A stretch of DNA of 64,000 nt from Guillardia theta CCMP2712 (Eukaryota; Cryptophyceae; Pyrenomonadales; Geminigeraceae): positions 314,273 to 378,272 of the forward strand of contig NW_005434654.1 of NCBI RefSeq assembly GCF_000315625.1, given 5' to 3'. The notes below the pieces were generated by a model. It was not told where the DNA came from. It did not search any database and worked only from the letters and a program-made list of their open reading frames with translations. Made by a program: the position numbers and the translations under genes. Every line of letters starts with the position of its first letter. Within the stretch, counting starts at the first letter, position 1. This document shows, in pieces, positions 56,892-64,000 of the stretch.

Positions 56892-58548
56892 ATGGGGCCG
56901 TCGTGGATGCTGGTAGCTGTTGTGCTGAACTCGTATGCAGTTCGAGGAGGAAGTGCCTTCCTCTCTCCCTCCCTCCTCTCTCCGGTTGGTCCAACTGGAT
57001 CCCTCTCCCTGAGACGGGCATGCACGACCCAAGCACCCCCCCTTCGCCCGACTCATAAGTCCTTGTTGGTGTGCTCTAGTCAGGAGCAGAGCACGGCTGC
57101 TGCGATTTCAAGGAGATCTTTTCTTGCCGGCTTGATCATTGCAGCGCCTACGAGCCAAGGCTTCTTCTCGTATGCATTTGCTGAGAATGAAGGTGGATAT
57201 CTAATATTCAAATGTTCCGATAGTGACCCCAGTGAATAGATCAAGCTTCAAAAGTCCTGTGCGATCAGGCTATCAGTAAGCTTGTGAATCCGCAGACGAA
57301 GCAAGAAGTATACATTGTGGGGACCGCTCATATCTCAGAAATCAGTGCTGATCTCGTAAAGAATGTCATAACTCTTGTGAAACCGGACACTATCATGGTG
57401 GAGCTCGATGAAAGTCGCCTCCGCAGGTGTGCTGTCGTTGTCTCAATGTAGCTGTGTGTGCCATCTGACTCATTCCGGCTCTCTAGGAGTGCAGGCAACA
57501 GGGAGGGACCAAAGTCAGTCTGGGATGTCATCTGGGGCCAGTGGAAGCGATCCGACTTGAGCTTAGGTAATTCAAACCATTCTTCAACCCTACAACCCAA
57601 AGGCTAGGAAACTCTGACGACCTCGAAACCCAACTTCTCCAAACATCGTGTATGTGCTGATATGTTCCCCCAAAGGCGACAAGATACACAATGTCGAGGC
57701 CGGGATCATCGGGGTAGCCATCGGGTCGCTCTATCAGAAATTGAACAAGATGGGCTTCAGCAGCGGTAAAGAGTTTGCAACGGCGATCAGCGAGGCGAAG
57801 GTGATTGAATCATCTACTATGGAGAGGTGCTCACAACCCTGTCTGAAGGCCTTGAATGCGAACCTCGTCTTGGGCGATCGCCCGGTGAACGAGACGTTGA
57901 TTCGCCTGCAGCAGTCGATCGACAAGACGGGGTGGAGCCAGGTGCAGGCGTTTGCCAGGTCGTACCATTTGTTATGCCGGAGACTGCATGGTCTGAAAGA
58001 AGTTCCAGTTCGCAATCTTTGCTTCCTGAAGCCTCTGCGTTGAGCAAGACGATGGAATCCGAATTTGTAACATTGCTTGTCGTGTTCGATGGTTTCCAAC
58101 TCAATCTATGTGTTAGGACAAGGGTGACAAGGGTGACAATGCTGCCATTGCAAATACTATTGAGGTAAGAGACACTGAATTTCTACATGCTGGATCGAGC
58201 TCGCTGCAATCTGACTTCACTCCCGGCCAGATGTTGAAGGAAAGGAGGACTGTACGGGGCATCATGCAGGTCAGAGGAGTATTGAGGATCTCTTATGATG
58301 ACAATCAGTGCAGACTTTGAAAGAGAACTTGCCTGAAGTGTACACGGCTCTCATAGGAGAAAGAGACCAGTACATGGCCAACTCACTCTTGAAAGCGAAT
58401 GGCAGGACGACAGTCGCTGTGGTTGGAATGGTATGAGAGCTTCCATTCTCACGCTTGAGTGTAAACATTTGACTATCAGGCTCACATGGATGGTATAGAG
58501 GCACATCTACCAGGCTTCGTCCCAACTACCTGTGATGTTCGGCCTTGA
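56892..58548 (+). CDS. TraB-domain protein with plastid and Tat-like thylakoid-lumen targeting
   Basis: The ATG at 56892 gives a signal peptide (MGPSWMLVAVVLNSYAVRGG) followed by SAFLSPSLL, the Ala-Phe junction of complex-plastid precursors. Next comes ISRRSFLAGLIIAAPTSQGF and an FSYAFA cleavage-like site, a twin-arginine signal as used for the thylakoid lumen. The mature part matches the TraB/PrgY domain. It has EVYIVGTAHISEISADLVKN, PDTIMVELDESRLRR, EAGIIGVAIGSLYQKLNKMG, NANLVLGDRPVNETLIRLQQ, TLKENLPEVYTALIGERDQY, and TVAVVGMAHMDGIEAHLPGF ending CDVRP. Conserved GTAH, E-x-D-x-x-R, GDR and G-x-x-H are all present. At least seven exons with small introns are needed; those near 57.95-58.25 kb are unresolved. 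TraB proteins resemble TIKI/EreA-type metal-dependent enzymes; the substrate is unknown. Confidence 0.8.
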
Positions 58549-58806
58549 GAACTTGCTCCATATGGTTTCGCGGCTGTCTCCTTTGCACTAGAGTGCCAGG
58601 AATCTCTGCTTTCATGGTAGATCACCTCGTTGTAATGTAATATGGATTGAATAGAAGAGCGGATCATCATGCTTGAGCGTTTTGAATCTCGGGATTGGGG
58701 TTTTCTATGGGCTTGAGGGAACGAAAACGGACCCACGCCATGTCCTGCGTGAGAGCGGGAAAAAAAGAACTTGGGAGAAATGATCACTGATGTCGACGAT
58801 GATCAT

Positions 58807-59576
58807 TCAGTTGCTGTGCCCACGACAGACCCACCGCATATCAGCGTTGCGCTCCAACAACGTCAACTCGCTCGCACTCCTCCAGGTGCACTGGCAAGCG
58901 TAAGCGCAAAAACCTGATTGGTTGCTCGTCAGTGATGTGATGGAGCACAGCAAAGAAGGATGGCAGCACCTGATCTTGCCTTGAGCTTCTGCTTGAGCTT
59001 GTCGACATCTGGGTAGAAGTTTCGAAAGAAGAGATACTCGCAGTCGCTGTGCCACGTCATATCCTTGATGCGCAGGACATCGAAATCGCACTTGGTGCAT
59101 CGTAATCTGTCGCACGCCCTCCCCGGGGAGGAGCCAGTCTCATCCTTACTACCTCCCAAGTAAATCGCAACACACTTCCTCGTTCCGCCTGCGGATGTTT
59201 GTGACGGATCCGACTGGTTGGACTCGTTGGAATTCGTTGACGTAGCCGCCTGCTGCTCAGCAGCAACAGCCTTTGAGCCCCCTCCCAGGTCAAGATCTCT
59301 CTCCAGGTCATCAAGTAGCTCGTCTATCCCAGACTTTGTGGGCTGAGAAGTTGAAGCCGAAGCGTTCCTCGAGCGAGACGAGGGTTCCTGAACTCCATTT
59401 GAAACCGAATGCGACAGGTCGGACAGAAAGGATCGGCCCGAGGAGAGGTCTGGAGAGAGTGGGTCAGGGTCATAGGAGGAAGAGACAGGCTTGGCTTGGC
59501 TTGGAGGAGCACGAGAGGGAGGAGGGGAGGAGACGTCGATCTCCAGGTCCCTCAGCAGGCTGTCCAAGTCCGCCAT
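58807..59576 (-). CDS. CFAP418: CFAP418 (C8orf37) homologue
   Basis: Two exons (59576-58970 and 58913-58807) join in phase across a 56-base GT-AG intron to 237 residues. The N-terminus MADLDSLLRDLEIDV and a second acidic motif (GIDELLDDLERDLDL) flank a low-complexity Ser/Pro linker. The C-terminal domain is strongly CFAP418-like: CVAIYLGGSKDETG, RACDRLRCTKCDFDVLRIKD, WHSDCEYLFFRNFYPDVDKL and ACQCTWRSASELTLLERNAD, ending MRWVCRGHSN. Cys pairs in RCTKC and ACQC are conserved. In vertebrates the protein is needed for photoreceptor outer-segment membranes and is linked to cilia. The exact function in protists is unknown. A cilium/flagellum-bearing host is consistent. Confidence 0.9.
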
Positions 59577-60095
59577 TGCGCTCGACCTGAAGGGGGTTGG
59601 TGGTTTCCGGTTCGCTATGGGGGTGATACTATGCTGGGGTAGGTCCTATGACCCCAATACAGCACCATGTAAGCATATGGTAGGGTACTTGTTGGTCATC
59701 GATGGGGGTGAGTATAATGATTCGTCTAAGGTGAGGGGTAGGGTCTTTGAGGAATCGAGAGGGTGGTGGTAGAAGGGGTCCTCATTCCCATTGTGTACTA
59801 CGGGTATTGTTGGGAGTATTTATTAGGGGTGGGTAGAAGAACGAGGAAGAAGGGGTACTCAAGTGCCCAGGGTCATCCCATCGAGTGTGATTGTAAGAGA
59901 GGTGGGTGGGTGTGATATTTCTGTGGTAGGGGTATTTACACTATGACCGTGCTACCCTGTATAATCCAGGTAAAATACCCCCTCCTTAAAATACAGAAGG
60001 GGTACTGTCATTATGTGGTGGGCACTGGTTTGTCACATGGGGGTGGCAGAGAGGTGTGGAGGTTACATCCGTTACTTGCGAAGAGGCGCGGGAGG
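59577..60095. promoter_or_regulatory. Divergent promoter region with dense GGGGTA elements
   Basis: This spacer lies between CFAP418 (minus) and the two-TM protein (plus). GGGGTA occurs at least five times (CTGGGGTAGG, GAGGGGTAGGG, AAGGGGTACTC, TAGGGGTATTT, AAGGGGTACTG). There is one TACCCC and several GGGGGTG words. This is the densest cluster of the element in the window. Confidence 0.5.
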
Positions 60096-62052
60096 ATGGC
60101 GGCGACGCCGATGAACCCGCCATCGCAGAACCAGGTATGCAGGAGGCGCCATCATGTCAATGCTCTCTTTCCTGCTTCTCATCAGTTTGATCTCTCCTGA
60201 TCATGCTCCCCTTGTTGTCTATCTCTTCTTCTCCTCAGATGTAATTCATGAAATCACTGCTGTGTCAAGCTCTTGTCGTGTGTTTGGGTCGCACACCGTC
60301 ACTTTGGGCTTTGAGCGTCACAGAATTGCTTGTCTTTGCCGGCAATCATTTATCCCTTATGATTTCCCTGTCAAATTCTAAATCATGTTGTCCAACCTGT
60401 GTCCTGTGCTACACGAACTCGATGTTTTGCTTTACTTGCAGTCATCATATTCGGGAATCCTCCACGTTGCTTGTGTACACCAGTTCTGTTCCACTGATTT
60501 CATTTTTTTCTTCGTGTTTGAATGTTGTCCATATGATTCGATCTCGACCACTAATGTCTGACGTTTGGTCCCTCGACAGTTCTTCGGAGCGCTGGCAGTG
60601 GCAGCTCTCGTCTTGGTTTGCACTGCGGTGGTCATGACGGAGAGACCTGTCTGGATGGTTGGACAGGTGAGAGACAAAAAGCACAAAGCGTCCATAAAGC
60701 ATCTCCACATTCTCTCAAGACGGAGTCTCATTGCCTTGACACCGTCTACAGGAACCGCCTCTCGGAATTCTGCGTCCATTTACTGCGCCCGCGCCCAGCG
60801 AGCCTGTTTACACTGCGGAGCAGCTGAGGGAGATGGCAACGCAGGGTAAGATGAGACTTGTGCTCGTCTGTGTTCGTTGTATTGATGCAATGTGATGAAA
60901 CGTAGGTTTGAGCCCATCTGCTGCCCAAAAATCCATCAAGCTGCAAAGCCTTGCTGAGCACGAAAGGTGCCTTGCAAGGAGCAAGTGTGATACCACCTGC
61001 CGCTAATCCATTCTTGTCCTGTCTAGTGATGAGAAAGAGGCGATTGAGGAAGCTGAGGAGAAGGCATCTGCCGCTGCCTCGCAGAAGGAAGCCAAGTTCG
61101 CGCACGGTGACGATGAGTACGCGGAAGTAGAGAACGCGCCAGGACCTCTGTGAGAGATCTTAATCTGCATGTATGTGGACACTTATGCTGATGTCAGGTA
61201 CCCCCCTACACATGGAGGACAAGACTTGGATGTCCTTCAGTTTGGTGACTACCCCGCGGACTACGGCTCTCACACCTCCGCGCGACTCCAGAAGCAGGAC
61301 ACCATTGTACCTGTGAACATGGTGCAAATGTCGATGTGAGTTGGATTGTACCAGTGCATGCTGCCTGCTGTCTGATCTTGAGTGGATTGGTGTTACTTTA
61401 CTTCCTGCCCCTTGAGCAACGAGTTCCTGTGCTCCTGTACAAATCCTCACTTGAAAACGGGGCATCCAACCTTGGCTGACGCTACCATGTCAGGTACCCA
61501 GTCATCGGGCCAGCAGGAATGCAAGATGCAGCTGGTATGAGCGATCATGAGACAGGGACACCTGGAAAGCCCATCACCGCAAACCTCTTGTTCGGTGAGT
61601 CTCGCGACTACCATGGGTCAAGGATTAACTTCATTTTGCAGGCAAGACGTTGCGAACGAATGGCTTGGGGGATGGGGTTTACGTTGAAACCGTTGCTGGA
61701 GGCTTAGGAGCAAACTCAGAGCCGCCCATTGACCGCATGTTCGATCAATTAACGTCAGACAAGGGCGAGGAGGACGATGGAACACTCTCAACAGTGCTTC
61801 TCTGGTCGGCAGTGTTGATGGTGCTCATTGGAGGCATCGTTCTGATAGGATACAACTTGCTTCCTGCAGGATCATTTTCACGTGCTTGGAGGGGGTAAGA
61901 TTTCATGCTGCATGCTGCCTCCTATTCTGACATATCAACGCAGGGATGATGGTTTAGATCCCGACAACGTGGAGGCGGGCAAGTGGACAAGAGCGACCTA
62001 CGACCCTCCCGTTCAAGGGTTAGGGTACACTACACCCATGCGAAGCATGTAG
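60096..62052 (+). CDS. Two-transmembrane protein of unknown function
   Basis: Nine phase-consistent exons (60096-60134, 60580-60666, 60752-60845, 60906-60966, 61027-61149, 61198-61335, 61495-61594, 61642-61894, 61944-62052) give about 330 residues. The short first exon encodes MAATPMNPPSQNQ. The second begins FFGALAVAALVLVCTAVVM, a clear transmembrane helix or signal anchor. The middle is hydrophilic (EAIEEAEEKASAAASQKEAK) with PVIGPAGMQDAAGMSD and TLRTNGLGDGVYVETVAGGL. A second helix, LLWSAVLMVLIGGIVLIGYN, lies near the C-terminus, which ends PVQGLGYTTPMRSM. I do not recognise the family. The topology suggests both termini on the same side and a ~210-residue soluble loop. An organelle membrane location is possible but unsupported. 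Confidence 0.75.
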
Positions 62053-64000
62053 AGGTCTCAGCTATCAGCGCACGGTGAGGTCTGAAAGGCCTCTCGTGCT
62101 CTCTGAGATGCAGACTTTGCTCGCTGGCTGGTGTTGCTTGTCAGATTCTGCTGGGTTACAAGGCTGATCGCCGTCATTGTATATTTATTGCCCGGATCGA
62201 GGGGTGGTGATTACTCGAATCGTTGCTGTGGAAACGTTTTCGGAGGAAGAATTGTTTGAATTGGCCACTTACGTGACATGTCGTCGTGTTCGCAAAACTT
62301 TCTTTAAAGTACTTGGTAAACTTGAAAAGAATGCATCGTGAGATCAACAAATACGCGTGTGTTAAATTTTTAATCAATGATTACGAAACCTTGAAGCTCT
62401 TCAACGAATCCTGATTGTACGTTCAAAAAGCAACACAGCTCCACAGAAGGCGGCTAACCTTGGTGAGTACAAGCCTCTTATCGTCGGACATAACCACCCC
62501 CCTCTCTCTCAGGAAGCGAAAGCATTGTTTACGCTGTCACATCAGGTATGAGCTGCCGACATACTCTCTCACTAGAGTTAAATTGGCAAGTACCTTCTCG
62601 AAGCACAACATGTGCTTCAGGTCGTCAAGATGTATGTCGGGCTGCTAAGGGTGAGATTTCACACATTAACTCATCCGTGCGACACCTGGCATGCCTTGAT
62701 ATAAGTCTGCAAGGCCGTTTCCCGGACTCGGTCCTGAGGTCAAGCATCGTCATGTCGAGCAAGTTAAAGCACAAAGGAAAGTGAAAAACTCACAACGAAA
62801 AAATCGATCACATGCCCAGCCATCTTGGGAGCATTTGCATACAGACGGAAAAAAGTAGAAAAATCTCTGTCGAGCATTCAGCAGGGAAGTAGAAATGTAG
62901 GATCCAGGGCAACCTAGCCATTAGCGACTTCCCTACTGAGATGGCAAAATGGATGTCTGAGTCCGACCTGATCGAGCAAGTAAGCATACAGAATGCCTTA
63001 AAGAACAAGACCTACCTTTGTTCAGGAGAAATTCTACATAATTCACAAGAGATGTTTTCAAGGAGGTCTTTTTCTAATCTCATTCCATGTAGCATCCTGT
63101 CCCATCGCCATAAGTGCTCGCTCCCGCAGATCACATTATTGTTGATCTCACCGATATGCAATGAACTCGTTCGTGAAAGGACTCCAAGTCTCGCCTGAAC
63201 ATACAAACGGTTGATGAGATGTCGCTCTGCTAGCACCATCGAATTCACCATGCAAGATAGCACTATGGTACAATGATGATAGTGATGACAGGCATCTTGT
63301 GAACTCCGCTGCACTACGGTCAGCGCCTGATGAAGTTTTTGGGTTCAGGAGTCATTTCACCGAGATCGGCTCTTTCAAGAGCAATACGAATGTGTGTTTC
63401 TGAAGAGAACAGGAAGTGAAATGCAGCGCACTATCCGTAGGTGGACAAAACATACCATAAGCATCACAAGCTATCGTCCCCTCAATTCCTTGTAGTTTGC
63501 AATCCTAGAGCACAGAAATAAGATCTTGGCCAACACTCTGGTGCATTGTACTTGTTGGATTGCCATGAGCTGTTCTGTCGCATGTGGAAAATCCTGCGAG
63601 ACAGCTTGTTATTTTCATTCTCCACCTGAAAAATTCCGAGTGACCCGCACCTGGTTTTCAATCCACTTTTTCTTCACCAATCTATGGAGGTCGTCAAACC
63701 ACCACACGACCCGAATCGAATCAGACGCACTTCAGCGCTTCCACCAAGATGTGCTGGGGACGAATCGTGCTGGGGTCGGGGACGAAGTGGAGTCGCAGGT
63801 ACGGCCTTGGTGCAATAAGTACAAGATGGGATGACGAAACTAGGCTCACCGCTCGAGCTCTTTGGAGGTTCCTTTGATTGAGCCTGGAACAACAACATCA
63901 CCTGGTCGAGACTTCTTGAATGTTCATTACCGGCCTTTGCTCCTCCTGTGCCGAGCTGTAGCTTCGGTGCGTTGTACGCACCCCCTGGTCTCAGGGTCAG
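62053..64000. other. Unresolved region, possible minus-strand exons
   Basis: No open frame longer than about 100 codons is convincing. On the minus strand there are exon-like pieces next to splice-like sites. One reads QPDIHLDDLKHMLCFEK and ends at a GTACTTG donor (about 62650-62597). Another ends ENISCELCRISPEQR before GTAGGT (about 63017). A third ends FQAQSKEPPKSSSG near GTGAGC (about 63845). They could belong to a gene running right to left beyond the window edge. I could not join them, so no gene is called. Confidence 0.3.

Overview
This is nuclear DNA of a microbial eukaryote. Genes are split by many short introns (often 40-60 bases, GT-AG and some GC-AG) and packed head-to-head or head-to-tail. 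There are no bacterial operons, RNA genes or phage features that I can see. Two predicted proteins carry N-termini typical of import into a complex red-lineage plastid: a signal peptide followed by a Phe-starting transit peptide, clearest as GGSAF in the TraB-like protein. Together with Piezo, CFAP418 and the intron style this fits a photosynthetic flagellate such as a cryptophyte (Guillardia-like). That assignment is inference. There are two assembly gaps (33616-33715 and 52559-53263).

Layout. 0-4.5 kb: a probable plastid aspartyl/asparaginyl beta-hydroxylase (minus) diverges from a DGAT2-type acyltransferase (plus). 4.4-15.2 kb: two near-identical direct copies of a ~4.9 kb segment, each with a complete-looking SMC6 gene and the last DGAT2 exon. 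16.0-19.3 kb: a multi-exon coiled-coil protein. 20.6-22.0 and 40.0-41.5 kb: two intronless copies of a bHLH/PAS-like protein. 22.4-35.7 kb: a duplicated and partly inverted block of J-domain-like genes. It includes a composite protein (J domain, DUF4116, coiled coil, protein kinase, RING/IBR-like cysteine clusters), a 3'-truncated copy of it, and three copies of a second J-like coiled-coil gene. The inverted third copy carries a 13-unit 75-bp coding repeat. 36.3-38.6 kb: a large coiled-coil protein. 41.7-43.5 kb: TRMO-type tRNA methyltransferase (minus). 43.9-54.5 kb: a Piezo mechanosensitive channel gene. 54.7-56.7 kb: a MATE transporter (minus). 56.9-58.5 kb: a TraB-domain protein with plastid plus Tat-like lumen targeting. 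58.8-59.6 kb: CFAP418 (minus). 60.1-62.1 kb: an unrecognised two-TM protein. 62.1-64 kb: no resolved gene.

The most interesting points are the J-kinase-zinc composite gene and its duplication history; the two bHLH/PAS copies, identical in blocks and sharply diverged in others; a TACCCC/GGGGTA element that recurs in gene-upstream regions, especially divergent promoters; and a lumen-targeted TraB protein. Piezo and CFAP418, with two coiled-coil proteins of cytoskeletal style, point to a motile, ciliated cell. DGAT2, the MATE transporter, the hydroxylase and the TraB protein are metabolic or plastid genes. I see no functional cluster linking neighbours.
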